Source: Styela clava (Eukaryota; Chordata; Ascidiacea; Stolidobranchia; Styelidae). From it: a DNA stretch of 64,000 nt. Of the stretch, positions 44,762 through 54,967 are shown in pieces. Below the pieces are notes generated by a model, which saw only the letters and a program-made list of their open reading frames with translations, was not told where the DNA came from and did no database searches. Position 1 is the first letter of the stretch. Each line of letters starts with the position of its first letter. Both the position numbers and the translations under genes were made by a program. Where the stretch lies: positions 558,001-622,000 of the forward strand of contig NC_135261.1 in assembly GCF_964204865.1 (NCBI RefSeq). The letters run 5' to 3'.

Positions 44762-45700
44762 TTGGTTCTATCGGACTATTTCTCTAAGTGGGTAGAATGT
44801 TTTGCTTTACCAAATCAGCGAGCTGACACCACTGCTGATGCCTTGATTACCCAATTCTTTTCGAGATTTGGGGTATCAAGAATTATCCACTCAGATCAAG
44901 GAAGAGACTTTGAATCCAAATTATTTTCCGAGATGTGTAACTTGTACGGGATTCAGAAGACTCGAACAACTCCATATAATCCCCGTTCAGATGGACAAGT
45001 TGATCGTTTCAACAGGACTATACAACAAATGTTGAAAGCTTTTGTAAATGAGAATCGAAATGATTGGGACGACCATCTCCCATATCTTTGCATGGCATAT
45101 CGCTCCACTGTACATGATAGTACAGGATATTCACCGAACAAGTTAATGCTTGGACGAGAAATCGAGATGCCTGTTGATGTTATGTTTGGCAAACCAGAGT
45201 CATCTACTCATTCTTGTTACACTGAGTTTGTCGAATGGTTTTCATGTGCAACTGAAAAAGCTTTTCTTCATGCTAGGCAACATCTAAATGCTGCGGCAAC
45301 CAGACAAAAGCGAAATTTTGATCTTGGTGTTAAACCTCTTACATTCCAGAGAGATGAATTGGTGTGGTACTATTATCCACCTAAGCATCGCAAGCTGAGT
45401 ATTCCTTGGATTGGACCTTATCGAATTGTGGATTGTTTACCTAATCACTTGTATAGGATTCAGAAGAATTCGGGAACACGTTCTCGAATTGTACAAGTTG
45501 ACAAACTGAGACCTTTCCTTCACGAAGTTGAAGAAGATAATGATATTGATTTAACTGGATTTGACATTTTACCTGATGTGGAAAACAATGAGCAGATTGC
45601 TCATGATATATTTGAAGAATTTCCTTTCTCTTCAAGACCAGACACTGTACCAGAAGAGGTTACAGTCGATGCGAACTCTGATGATGGACAACGTACTAGG
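44762..45700 (+). pseudogene. Gypsy integrase core, truncated by the BEL insertion
   Basis: The DDE-type core has VLSDYFSKW, then HSDQGRDF, then DGQVDRFNRT, where the catalytic Glu normally in VERFNRT reads Asp. The chromodomain-like or C-terminal region follows (YYYPPKHRKLSIPWIGPYRI). The BEL LTR cuts the frame at 45701. The last 25 residues of the open frame (to 45778) are encoded by the BEL LTR, not by gypsy. Confidence 0.85.
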
Positions 45701-46307
45701 TGTCACTTTTGGGACCCGGAAATGATAAGTCGATTTGCCAGACTCGTTTTATTGAAAGTATTCAAAACGGTTGACTAAAATACAAATGAAATAATTAGCA
45801 CCAAATAAATCAAAGACAAATGATACAGAATATAAAACTAATACTTACACAAAACAACTCCATATAACAGCATAGTCCCAAAACGACAGATATACAACCA
45901 AGGTAAAACAGTAACTATAAATGCAATACCATACGAGCTGTAGACATGCAAATATCATAATGTTATATCGAACGATTCGAAATACAGTATAAAAGAAGAC
46001 TATTGAATGAATTCAAACTTCAACGTTATAAAGGCGATGTAATCTTAAGCTGCCATAACAAGAAATGAAATCCTAAACTGCTACCACCAGAAATGCAATC
46101 TTAAACATCTTGCTGAGCTTAGGGGACGATAATAAAATAAATACGTAACACGATAACACGTGAAAGAGAAAAATGCGACACGTCGAATACGAGAAAACAA
46201 CACAGTAATGATGACGACGACGAGATAGCGATAATCATCACGATGACGATGTACAACTGAAGGAATCCTAACTAAACTAAACTTTAGGACCACCCGGACT
46301 GCCGACA
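45701..46307 (-). repeat. BEL/Pao 3' LTR (607 bp)
   Basis: Looks identical to 52300-52906. On the minus strand it starts TGTCGGCAGTCC and ends AAAGTGACA. It sits just past the polypurine-like GGGGTGGCTT. Small open frames inside it are not genes. Confidence 0.95.
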
Positions 46308-46335
46308 AAGCCACCCCATGACTATCCGCAGGAAG

Positions 46336-47142
46336 TCATTCTTCTAGGAGGCAGATTTTCGATGCGGGTCGAATATGTATGCCATTTATAGTTTTAACCG
46401 CGACAGTTCGGACTCGTCCGTCAGAACCAGGGTAAATTTGAATAACACGACCAAGTTGCCAACTTCCTCTCGGTGCAACGGGGTCAGAAACGAGCACCAG
46501 ATTTCCTTTTTGTAAGTTTCGTTGTTCCTTCCGCCACTTACATCGTGTCATCAAATTCGGTAGGTAATCTTTTCGCCATCTTCTCCAAAACTGATTACAA
46601 ATAGCTTCGGTTTGCCTCCATCGTTTTCTGTAGCATAATTTCATCACGTCTGAATCCAGTGGAAACACTTCGGCCGAATGCCCTTTCAACAAACAATTTG
46701 GTGTAATGGCACTAAAGTCGGTTGGTTCGTCGCTCACTGTTGTAATGGGTCTACTATTCATGATGTCGGTAACCCTCGCAAAGGCGGTCTTCAAGACTTC
46801 GTCGGTTACACGCACATTCCCCAGAACTGCTTTCAAAGCACGCTTTGCGGACTTTACTAATCTTTCCCAAACGCCACCAAAATGGGGAGCGTAAGGTGGA
46901 GTGAAATGCCATTCAATATTGTGTTTTAAGCACAGTTCTGCCACGCGAGATTCATCTATCGAGTTAAGGACGGTTTTCAGCTCTCGGGAACCACCAACTA
47001 TATTTGATCCGTTGTCCGACCATATTTGGGATACAGGTCCTCGTATCGCAATGAAAGACAAAAGTACACATATGAAGGAATCAGTATCCATAGTCCATGC
47101 CATCTCAATGTGTACAGCTCTCATTGAAAGACAACAAAACAA
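46336..47142 (-). CDS. BEL/Pao integrase, C-terminal part
   Basis: This 268-codon frame continues the integrase core left by the long Gag-Pol frame. It has WSDNGSNIVGG (second Asp) and HFGGVWERLVKSAKRAL (catalytic Glu). It ends with the BEL-type C-terminal domain LVLVSDPVAPRGSWQLGRV. It starts mid-domain and has no separate start, so it is part of Pol separated by a frameshift near 47210. Known role: insertion of the cDNA copy into the genome. Confidence 0.9.
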   Translation of the reverse strand: MFCCLSMRAVHIEMAWTMDTDSFICVLLSFIAIRGPVSQIWSDNGSNIVGGSRELKTVLNSIDESRVAELCLKHNIEWHFTPPYAPHFGGVWERLVKSAKRALKAVLGNVRVTDEVLKTAFARVTDIMNSRPITTVSDEPTDFSAITPNCLLKGHSAEVFPLDSDVMKLCYRKRWRQTEAICNQFWRRWRKDYLPNLMTRCKWRKEQRNLQKGNLVLVSDPVAPRGSWQLGRVIQIYPGSDGRVRTVAVKTINGIHIRPASKICLLEE

Positions 47143-47159
47143 ACACCCCCATCGTTTCT

Positions 47160-50100
47160 CTAAAACCCTGCCTCTCTTTGTTTGGATCGGGCCGAAGAAA
47201 TCCAGCCCGACATTTTCGGTCTTGCTTCAGTAACACGAACTTTGGGCAGATTCGACATCAGTGGGGTTCTGCAACTTGCTCGGCGTCTTTTACATTCCCA
47301 ACAATTATCAATTATTCGTTTGACAAGTTTTCTCCCTTTTATATGCCAGTAGCGCTGTCTTAATGCGCTAAGCGTGGCCTCTGGACCGGCATGTGCGAGT
47401 CGAATATGAGCAGCTTTCATTATCAACCATGAAATTCGACATGGGCAGTTCGAATCACATTTCAAACTTGAATACGGCAGTATAATAGGATGTTTCGAAC
47501 GCAGTGGGATATTGGCATTTTCAAGACGGCCCCCGACGCGGATCACTTGTCCATCGAAAAATGGCGTCAGATTAAGTAACGTTGATTTTGATGATAAATC
47601 TTCTCGGTTAGTTATGCATTTGCGCTCCACGCGGAAATGCTTGTTTTGAGCAGAAACTATCCAATACCGGCCCGCGAGTTCCAACTGTTTAGGAGTCACA
47701 AGTTGAGCTGGCAGCGGGCTATACGTCGGACATTTCACAGAAAGATTCTTAAAATACCGAGCTGCCAACAAAACCACGGCAGTTCGTTTGCATAAGGAAA
47801 ACCACGAATCAAAACGTTCGACATCGACGACCTTTTCGATTTCCGAATCAAGTACTCCATCGCTGTTATCCGTAGTTATAAAACAATCTGCTAGTATGCA
47901 TGTTTGATATTTAATCTCTTGGTCGTGGTCGTCAACTGCACGTAACGCTATCTGGCTTGGCCAATCACTTTCAGGCATGAGCAAAAACTCTGGTCCATGT
48001 AGCCATCGATCAGAATTTTCTAGAAATTTGGAAACCGTCATTCCCCTAGTGCAGTAATCAGCGGGATTCTGTGCTGAGTCGACGTACTTCCATTGGTGTG
48101 GCCGAGTGTGATCGAGTATTTCGCGAACGCGATTGGCTACAAATGTTTTAAATCTTCGAGTTTTATTTTTTAAATATCTCAATACACAAGTCGAGTCGGA
48201 CCACATATGTACGTCGCCTAGTGGAAGGGATAGTTCTTTTCGGAGAAAATTTAACAATCGCACGGCCAAGAGAGCACCTTGCAATTCTAAACGAGGCACG
48301 GTCATACCTTTCATAGGTGCGACTCTTGCTTTAGCCGCGATAAGACTACACTGAAAATTCTCCCGGGAATGCTTCGATATTATGTATGCTACCGCACCAT
48401 ATGCCACTTCTGATGCATCACAGAATATATGAATTTCATACGAGGAACTTTCACATTTAACACCTTTAAATTGACGTGGAATCGAAAAACTCTTTAAACA
48501 TTTCAGCGAATTTATCCAATTTTCCCAACACTTCAATCTCTTATTATCAAATACTTCGTCCCAAGCTAAGTTGTCACGCCAACATTCCCGCAGTAATAAT
48601 TTGGCATACAAAATGATTGGTGCTACAAATCCTAATGGATCGAATATTGAACTGGTTACACTAAGGGCCTTTCTTTTCGTGGTAAATTCAGTAAATTTCT
48701 GGTGGTCGAATATAAAGCAATCCTTCTCGATGTCCCAATGCAAGCCCAGAGCTTTTCTAACAGGTAATCTGTCCAGATCTAAGTCAACATTAGTGACGAC
48801 ACGTCCACTGGATATTTCACGTAAAACCGATTTAGAATTCGAAACCCACTTGGTCAAGTTGAATCCTTTATCGTGTAACATCTTAATCATATCTTTAGCT
48901 GTCGATACCGCGGAATCAACATTCCATTTCGAAGTAAGTAAATCATCGACATAAAAGTCTCTATCGGTAGTTAATATTACGTCTCTAGGAAACTTGTTTC
49001 TACTATCGTACGCAGCTCTCTTCAAACAAAAGTTTGCGACATAAGGTGAATCCACAGCTCCAAAAATACGAACTAAGAATTTATACACATCTGGCCGTTT
49101 GGTTGAAAAAAGGTCTTCCGACCAGAGAAAACGTGCAGAATCCGTATCATCTTCCGGCAATCGAATCATATGAAACATGGCTTCTATATCGGCGCTTATA
49201 GCGATTGGTCTTTCCCGAAAACGTAAAAGCACCCCGACTAGATTATTGATCAAATCGCGCCCGGACATCAATCGACTGTTCAGACTGACGCCGCAGCAAG
49301 TAGATGCCGCGTCAAAAACAATTCTTAGTTTATTTGGCTTTTTGGGATTTTCAACGCCATGATGAGGCAGAAACCAAGTTCGAGGACCGCGAAACGCCTT
49401 TTCATCTGAAGTTAGCTTACGCACCCAACCCCTTTCAATATTCTTTGCCATTTCTTTACAATATAAGTTTCGCAAACGTTCGTTTCCTTGGAGTCGTTTT
49501 CTGAGATTTTCGAACCTGTTAAGCGCTACGTGTTCGTTTTGCGGCATTTCGCAATTTTCATTTCTCCACATAAACCCAACCTCGTAATGACCGTCGATAA
49601 ATCTAATTTTTCTTTCCATCAAATTATCAGTTTGTCTATCTTCAATCGACTCGCTACGGGTCAAATTGTACGCCGTGCCTACAGCTTCAGTGGACCAAAA
49701 TCGCTCAACTTGTTCTTGCAGCATGTTATACTGGTCACGCAAATCACAACACAGCATATTTGAAACAGTTTCATCTTCATTAGTCGGGCCTGAAGACCCG
49801 ATCAAAGTCCAACCGAGAGGAGTTTTAATACCCACTGGTTCATGTTGCTGGCCGACTCTACGTTCAAGCTGGAAATGCGCCAAGGGATTATCGGCTCCGA
49901 TTAAAATCATGGCTTTGTTCGCTTCAATGTCGGTTAACGGAATATCCTGCAGGTGAGTCATATTGTGATCGTTCTTAAGGATTCTAGCTGGATGTGGTAT
50001 GCGTGACTCGACCACAAACACGTTGCTTAACATCAGAATTTGACCACTCTCGTCGTGAGCAGATCGCACCGACAATTTCACCACCTCCGTATTTTGCGAA

Positions 50101-52271
50101 ACGCCCTTATTGCATAAGGTGTTAATGGTTAGACACCTAGGACTTCCTTTCAAACCAAGTTTTTGTTTTAATTTGGGATGTATTATTGAGATTTGACTGG
50201 CAGAATCTAGAACAGCGATAGCATATTCAGAGGATCCCAATGGGCCTTTTACTACGACTGGCAAAAGCTGAAACTGAACACCATTAACGCCTGAAACATG
50301 AGAATTGGCAACGCCGCTCATATGAGGAGGGAGATCAGGCTGATTGTTATCACTCAATCTATTAGGAACGACTCTCAAACCATGGATGGCTGAATGATGC
50401 TTACCGGGACAAACACGACACATATTGCGGAACCGGCACGAAATAGCTAAATGTCCAGGTTCGAGACAGTTAAAGCACAGGCGTGAATTTAGTAGAAATC
50501 TTCTTTTCGTGTCATTGGCACTAAACCTGAAGCTATCGCAGTTACTTAAAGAATGAAAACCATTGCAATAGAAACATTGCATTCGCGGTTGTTCGAGCGG
50601 CTGATTTGAATGACCCGATAAAGGGTATACCACATTCTTCTTAGGAAATGCCTGTCTGCGATCGTCACGATCTATTTTAGTACTGAAAAGATTTGGTGAA
50701 AAAGGATTTCCTAATTCCTCGCATCGTTCCCACAACCACTGCTCGAAGTCCAGTAAACTCGGCATTTCGTCGGCACGAATCATATCAGTCACAAACTTAT
50801 TCCAACTCGAGGTCAGTTCTGCCGGAATTCGCATTGCTGTCTTTCTAACATTTTCAATACTATACAAATCTGCAAGCAATCGCATTTTCTTCAAATTTAT
50901 CACAATGTCGCGAACTTCAGAATGAAAATCGGATATTTTTCGGATACTGAATTCTGTTACTCGTCTACCATCTACAACCTTCTCGAGAAAGGCCCGAGCA
51001 ATCGTCACCCGTTGGCCGAATATATGTTTCAATTCACTCAACGCGACAATATAATTACTTCCCACCGTGCCTAAGCCATCGACATGTCGTTTAGCCACCC
51101 CCGTCAAAGACGCGACTAAGCGAACCATACGCGAACCGTCGTCGTCAAGAGAACTGTGTACATTATCAAAAAATAACTCAATAAAGTTTGGCCATTCTAG
51201 GGGCGTTCCGCTAAAACTAGGAATCGCAATCGGCGATAAATGGTGCTGGGACAATATTCTAGAATTCAACTGTAATGATAACATAGTTTGTTCCTCTACT
51301 GACATATTAAAAGAATTAACAGAAAATTTACCAGACTGGTTAGGTTCCAAGTGGTCAATCCACGCGTCGACTGCTTCTTGTGGTATGAGCATTCTGTTTG
51401 CAGGAGACGGGCGTTTGTAAGTTCGTGCTGTCGGGAAGTGCAATTCTTTGGTCTTTTCTGAATTTGTTGCCACTTGACTCTTCGTCGGAACAAAAAAGTT
51501 CGCTGCACTTCGTCTGCGTGTTGACTCTAACGGATATTCAATATTGACGCCACGGAAGTTATCTTTAGGCATCTTTTTGGTAGCCAATTCAGTCTTTTCT
51601 TGTTCAATTTCACGCATAAGTTCGTCAGCTTGGCGACGTGTTAGATCTGCCATTCGTTCTTTTTCGTTTATGTCTCGACGTTTGGTATCAAGGCGACGCT
51701 CTAGTGCTGATATTTTATTGCGAATGGTATCTTCTTCTGTGAGAAAGTCTCGTTTAGCCATACGTACAAGAGAATCGGCTCTTTCTACCTCTCGTTCTTG
51801 CTCAAGTTGCAATCTCTTCAGTGATTCAACACTGCATTTGCTTGTATTGGATTCGACAGACCCGTGATCAGAAACGATCTCCTCGTCAAGGTAAGAATTA
51901 ATTCTGCTTTCAATTTGATCGATTTTCGATAACATCATTTGCCTTCCAGTTTCATATTTCTTCAAAACATTTGGATTACGGGTAGTCGGAATGAGTTTAT
52001 CCATCACTTGGTCATAAGCAATTCGTTTAACATGAAGTTTAATTTTAAGATCAGTAACGATAGAATTTTGAGCATTTTCAGTAATCGATTTTGAAATTCT
52101 GTCGCACAAACCATTTAGTTCATTTTGTAGTCGGACTCTTTCGTGGCATAATACATTGCGTCCAATAGTTTCAGAGTTACCGTCGTCTGTTTCCGCGAGA
52201 GGAACTGCAGGCGAAGAAGAAGCTTCTCGTCTATTCAAATCTTGTGTAATTGATTCATCTGCTTCGTTCAT
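47160..52271 (-). CDS. BEL/Pao Gag-Pol polyprotein, frameshifted in integrase
   Basis: The frame is 1703 codons from ATG at 52271. In order: an N-terminal charged coiled coil (about residues 80-240); a gag-like region; zinc knuckles near 50585-50400 (CFYCNGFHSLSNC, CFNCLEPGHLAISC); a protease with the VLDSAS motif near residue 690; an RT with LRIVFDAAS, SADIEAMFHMI and intact FYVDD near residue 1106; and BEL RNase H (IFCDASEVAYGAV, MWSDSTCVLRYL). The integrase zinc domain follows (HIRLAHAGPEATL, CWECKRRRA). A net one-base shift near 47210 moves the rest of integrase into the next frame (46336-47142). With LTRs this similar, the shift is either very recent or a sequencing error. Confidence 0.93.
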   Translation of the reverse strand: MNEADESITQDLNRREASSSPAVPLAETDDGNSETIGRNVLCHERVRLQNELNGLCDRISKSITENAQNSIVTDLKIKLHVKRIAYDQVMDKLIPTTRNPNVLKKYETGRQMMLSKIDQIESRINSYLDEEIVSDHGSVESNTSKCSVESLKRLQLEQEREVERADSLVRMAKRDFLTEEDTIRNKISALERRLDTKRRDINEKERMADLTRRQADELMREIEQEKTELATKKMPKDNFRGVNIEYPLESTRRRSAANFFVPTKSQVATNSEKTKELHFPTARTYKRPSPANRMLIPQEAVDAWIDHLEPNQSGKFSVNSFNMSVEEQTMLSLQLNSRILSQHHLSPIAIPSFSGTPLEWPNFIELFFDNVHSSLDDDGSRMVRLVASLTGVAKRHVDGLGTVGSNYIVALSELKHIFGQRVTIARAFLEKVVDGRRVTEFSIRKISDFHSEVRDIVINLKKMRLLADLYSIENVRKTAMRIPAELTSSWNKFVTDMIRADEMPSLLDFEQWLWERCEELGNPFSPNLFSTKIDRDDRRQAFPKKNVVYPLSGHSNQPLEQPRMQCFYCNGFHSLSNCDSFRFSANDTKRRFLLNSRLCFNCLEPGHLAISCRFRNMCRVCPGKHHSAIHGLRVVPNRLSDNNQPDLPPHMSGVANSHVSGVNGVQFQLLPVVVKGPLGSSEYAIAVLDSASQISIIHPKLKQKLGLKGSPRCLTINTLCNKGVSQNTEVVKLSVRSAHDESGQILMLSNVFVVESRIPHPARILKNDHNMTHLQDIPLTDIEANKAMILIGADNPLAHFQLERRVGQQHEPVGIKTPLGWTLIGSSGPTNEDETVSNMLCCDLRDQYNMLQEQVERFWSTEAVGTAYNLTRSESIEDRQTDNLMERKIRFIDGHYEVGFMWRNENCEMPQNEHVALNRFENLRKRLQGNERLRNLYCKEMAKNIERGWVRKLTSDEKAFRGPRTWFLPHHGVENPKKPNKLRIVFDAASTCCGVSLNSRLMSGRDLINNLVGVLLRFRERPIAISADIEAMFHMIRLPEDDTDSARFLWSEDLFSTKRPDVYKFLVRIFGAVDSPYVANFCLKRAAYDSRNKFPRDVILTTDRDFYVDDLLTSKWNVDSAVSTAKDMIKMLHDKGFNLTKWVSNSKSVLREISSGRVVTNVDLDLDRLPVRKALGLHWDIEKDCFIFDHQKFTEFTTKRKALSVTSSIFDPLGFVAPIILYAKLLLRECWRDNLAWDEVFDNKRLKCWENWINSLKCLKSFSIPRQFKGVKCESSSYEIHIFCDASEVAYGAVAYIISKHSRENFQCSLIAAKARVAPMKGMTVPRLELQGALLAVRLLNFLRKELSLPLGDVHMWSDSTCVLRYLKNKTRRFKTFVANRVREILDHTRPHQWKYVDSAQNPADYCTRGMTVSKFLENSDRWLHGPEFLLMPESDWPSQIALRAVDDHDQEIKYQTCILADCFITTDNSDGVLDSEIEKVVDVERFDSWFSLCKRTAVVLLAARYFKNLSVKCPTYSPLPAQLVTPKQLELAGRYWIVSAQNKHFRVERKCITNREDLSSKSTLLNLTPFFDGQVIRVGGRLENANIPLRSKHPIILPYSSLKCDSNCPCRISWLIMKAAHIRLAHAGPEATLSALRQRYWHIKGRKLVKRIIDNCWECKRRRASCRTPLMSNLPKVRVTEARPKMSGWISSARSKQREAGF

Positions 52272-52299
52272 CGTCGTCGCAAGGAGATTTGTTCAACTT

Positions 52300-52906
52300 T
52301 GTCACTTTTGGGACCCGGAAATGATAAGTCGATTTGCCAGACTCGTTTTATTGAAAGTATTCAAAACGGTTGACTAAAATACAAATGAAATAATTAGCAC
52401 CAAATAAATCAAAGACAAATGATACAGAATATAAAACTAATACTTACACAAAACAACTCCATATAACAGCATAGTCCCAAAACGACAGATATACAACCAA
52501 GGTAAAACAGTAACTATAAATGCAATACCATACGAGCTGTAGACATGCAAATATCATAATGTTATATCGAACGATTCGAAATACAGTATAAAAGAAGACT
52601 ATTGAATGAATTCAAACTTCAACGTTATAAAGGCGATGTAATCTTAAGCTGCCATAACAAGAAATGAAATCCTAAACTGCTACCACCAGAAATGCAATCT
52701 TAAACATCTTGCTGAGCTTAGGGGACGATAATAAAATAAATACGTAACACGATAACACGTGAAAGAGAAAAATGCGACACGTCGAATACGAGAAAACAAC
52801 ACAGTAATGATGACGACGACGAGATAGCGATAATCATCACGATGACGATGTACAACTGAAGGAATCCTAACTAAACTAAACTTTAGGACCACCCGGACTG
52901 CCGACA
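52300..52906 (-). repeat. BEL/Pao 5' LTR (607 bp)
   Basis: Looks identical to 45701-46307. It lies upstream of the Gag-Pol ATG and so should hold the promoter of the element. No tRNA primer site could be assigned with confidence beside it. Confidence 0.95.
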
Positions 52907-52911
52907 CTAGG

Positions 52912-53116
52912 CGAAGGCCTAGATATTTGGATGATTACATTTGATTTGACTGTGATAATACTTTTATCAAGTTTTTTACAATTGAATGTTTTGATTTTAG
53001 ATAGACATTTCATTTGAGTGTACAGTTCTTTACAGTTTCTTCACATTTTTATGGATTTTCAATTTTGAAAATGGAAAATTTCTCTGTAATTTCCCATCTG
53101 AAAAAGGGGGAAGTAA
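52912..53116 (+). other. Gypsy 3' non-coding tail with polypurine tract
   Basis: This is the remainder of gypsy after the BEL insertion. It ends in the purine run AAAAAGGGGGAAG (about 53101-53113), the expected plus-strand primer site directly before the 3' LTR. Confidence 0.75.
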
Positions 53117-54203
53117 TGAGACGACCACGTCTATAACTCTGTTTTATTCTGTATGCTCATATTTATTCTTACCACTTGAGTCAATAGTGAGCAGCTGAGT
53201 ATCTTTCCTTTTTAGCTGGTTTGTCAGAGTGCCGGCAGTGTGGAATTTCCTCTGTGTTTTAGGTTAACATTATAGTGTTTTAGTGCCGTTAATCTGTATA
53301 ATTCTTGTTGTAAAATGATATTAGTAGTACAGGTTTAGTGTTTGTCCAGTTTGGCATAGCTCTGTTCACTAGTTTAGGCGCGGCGGTGTGGCTCAACGGG
53401 CTAAGCGTTAGGAATACGCTCGCCACCGCACCTCTAACTACTCTGCGTGGGTTCGCAGGTTCGAATCCCATGTAGGGATGGTTATGTGCGAGAGGATTGC
53501 TGGACTCCTCGCCGTCGTTGGGTGGTTCACATAACCGCTGGTCGGTTACGGCTTCCTCCACCACCAAGTCCATGCTTCCGAAAACAAACAATACAGTAAA
53601 ACTAATCCCATACCCGACTTGGAATGGTAACCCGACGAGAGGCCGTGGTTCGCCATATGGATAAGCCGCCTTATCGGCTTTCCTCTCCCCCGGGATAAAT
53701 ATGTAAATCCTATCCTAGTTACCTTGTATTTAACGTTTCCGTAACTAGTCTATTTTCGTAGTTACTTTCCAGTGTGATATCCGTATTTCTATGTGTATTG
53801 TCAGGTATATAGATAGATAGATATTGTCAGGTATATAGATGTTTGTCGGTAAGATAGGATTTGTGTTGTATCTTTAGTGTCATACTAGTTTTTCTTATGT
53901 ATTTCTAGGTATGTTTTGCCTGGTTTTTGTATATTCCATTACATGTCGATAGTTCGTGACTGTGACGTCATAGACCAATTCCTATTTGTGTTCTGTATGG
54001 TATTTGATACTGTATTTTTATTTGTTTATTGTGTTTCTAATTGGAGTATTTGGTTGTAATAAGTTTTTACAGGTGTATAATTAATTTGTTAGTTAACTTA
54101 GTTACTCTGCTGTAATTGGAACCGCAAGAAGATTATTTTGTGATAGACATCTATTGCAACTTCAGTGACCAAGAAGCTGGCAGAAAGAACCTGAGTGGTG
54201 ATA
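53117..54203 (+). repeat. Gypsy 3' LTR with SINE insertion
   Basis: It matches 39778-40486 but carries the SINE at 53375-53714 and a local TATAGATAGATAGATATTGTC duplication near 53800-53835. It also has a 7-bp ATTGGAA-like insertion near 54115. Similarity stops at about 54203. Confidence 0.8.
53375..53714 (+). mobile_element. Full-length tRNA-derived SINE, 340 bp
   Basis: The exact ends are set by comparison with the empty 5' LTR. CTAGTT is present once there and on both sides here (53369-53374 and 53715-53720). The head has box A-like TGGCTCAACGG and box B GGTTCGAATCC, so RNA polymerase III transcription is expected. The tail is GGGATAAATATGTAAATCC. Partial copies are at 1423, 16070, 17417, 20388, 29487, 37236 and 61829. 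Confidence 0.93.
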
Positions 54204-54967
54204 CCAATTCCGGTACGCCACACCAGAAACAGCCTTGGACCAAATTAGCAAGACAACTGCGATCAATTCGTTCTCCATAGAAAGTTTTGCTTATAAATTA
54301 ATTCAGTTACTGGTGTTTTTATATCATATACTTTGCTTATTCGGTATCCATATCCAGCTGCAGCACGACATTAAATTACTCCATACGGTATGTTAGAATG
54401 TTGACGCAGCTGGTTTACAAATAAGTAATACAGTGGGTTCGCAGATATTCATCATTCAGTTTTATTGAACCAGAATAACTGTTCAACACGCTACTGTACA
54501 GTTATTCTGCATGTTCAGTTTTTCTAAAAAAAAAATCGGGAAACTGAACATCGGATATATTCAGAACAGGTGTAAAGTTTTAAAAGTTGTATTTTTATCC
54601 CTTTTGCTGTTAGAAATTGGCGGGATTGAACGATACTTGGTTAACAAAAATAGCAAAATATAAAGACATGGTTAAACATTTTAAGATATATGTACAATAA
54701 TAATGGACTGTCGATGCATGTGTATTGTACTGGTAAAATGTTTTATAATATATTCCGATGAAAAAATACAGTTTCAATTATAAACAGAAAAATGTTGTTT
54801 TTCACGAGTGCAAATTTTTATGAAAATGAAAAAATTGATGCAAGCAGTTATTGACTTTTCTCCAATTTTTGTTTACAGAGACTGCTGTCAATATTTGATC
54901 TTCATTACGGTATATCAAAAAAGAATGCACTCCATGTTGTGGCAGTATGCTGTGTTTGTGATTGAGG
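54204..54967. other. No gene seen
   Basis: AT-rich flank between gypsy and the hAT relic. An inverted repeat pairs CAGAATAACTGT (about 54470) with ACAGTTATTCTG (about 54499), and ATGTTCAGTTT with AAACTGAACAT close by. Confidence 0.4.

Larger units (their letters stand above)
45701..52906 (-). mobile_element. BEL/Pao LTR retrotransposon nested in gypsy
   Basis: It lies in the minus orientation. Two 607-bp LTRs (45701-46307 and 52300-52906) appear identical by eye. Each begins TGTCACTTTTGGG and ends CCGACA on the plus strand. CTAGG is duplicated at 45696-45700 and 52907-52911. It encodes one long Gag-Pol frame plus an integrase frame. Apparently identical LTRs mean a recent insertion, younger than the host gypsy. 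Confidence 0.95.
39778..54203 (+). mobile_element. Ty3/gypsy LTR retrotransposon, decayed, split by BEL/Pao
   Basis: Two near-identical LTRs start TGAGACGACCACG (39778 and 53117). Between them lie gag, protease, RT, RNase H and integrase in gypsy order. After the integrase, a BEL/Pao element is inserted at 45701-52906 with a 5-bp duplication. The gypsy tail resumes at about 52912, ending in a purine tract (AAAAAGGGGGAAG) before the 3' LTR. Several frameshifts and lost catalytic residues show it is dead. No matching target duplication was seen at the outer edges. Confidence 0.9.

Noticed and set aside
45701..45778. C-terminal 25 residues of the gypsy integrase frame
   Set aside because: They are encoded by the BEL LTR. 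The same residues appear at 52300-52377, so they are read-through and not gypsy protein.
46081..46314. 77-codon minus-strand frame, repeated at 52680-52907
   Set aside because: It lies inside the BEL LTRs. It is duplicated only because the LTR is duplicated.
53382..53470. Independent tRNA gene
   Set aside because: Box A and B are present, but the sequence is the head of a SINE inserted with its own target duplication and does not fold as a full tRNA.
54204..54215. Target duplication at the outer edges of gypsy
   Set aside because: GCCAG before the 5' LTR has no match directly after 54203. The right LTR border is too uncertain to claim a duplication.
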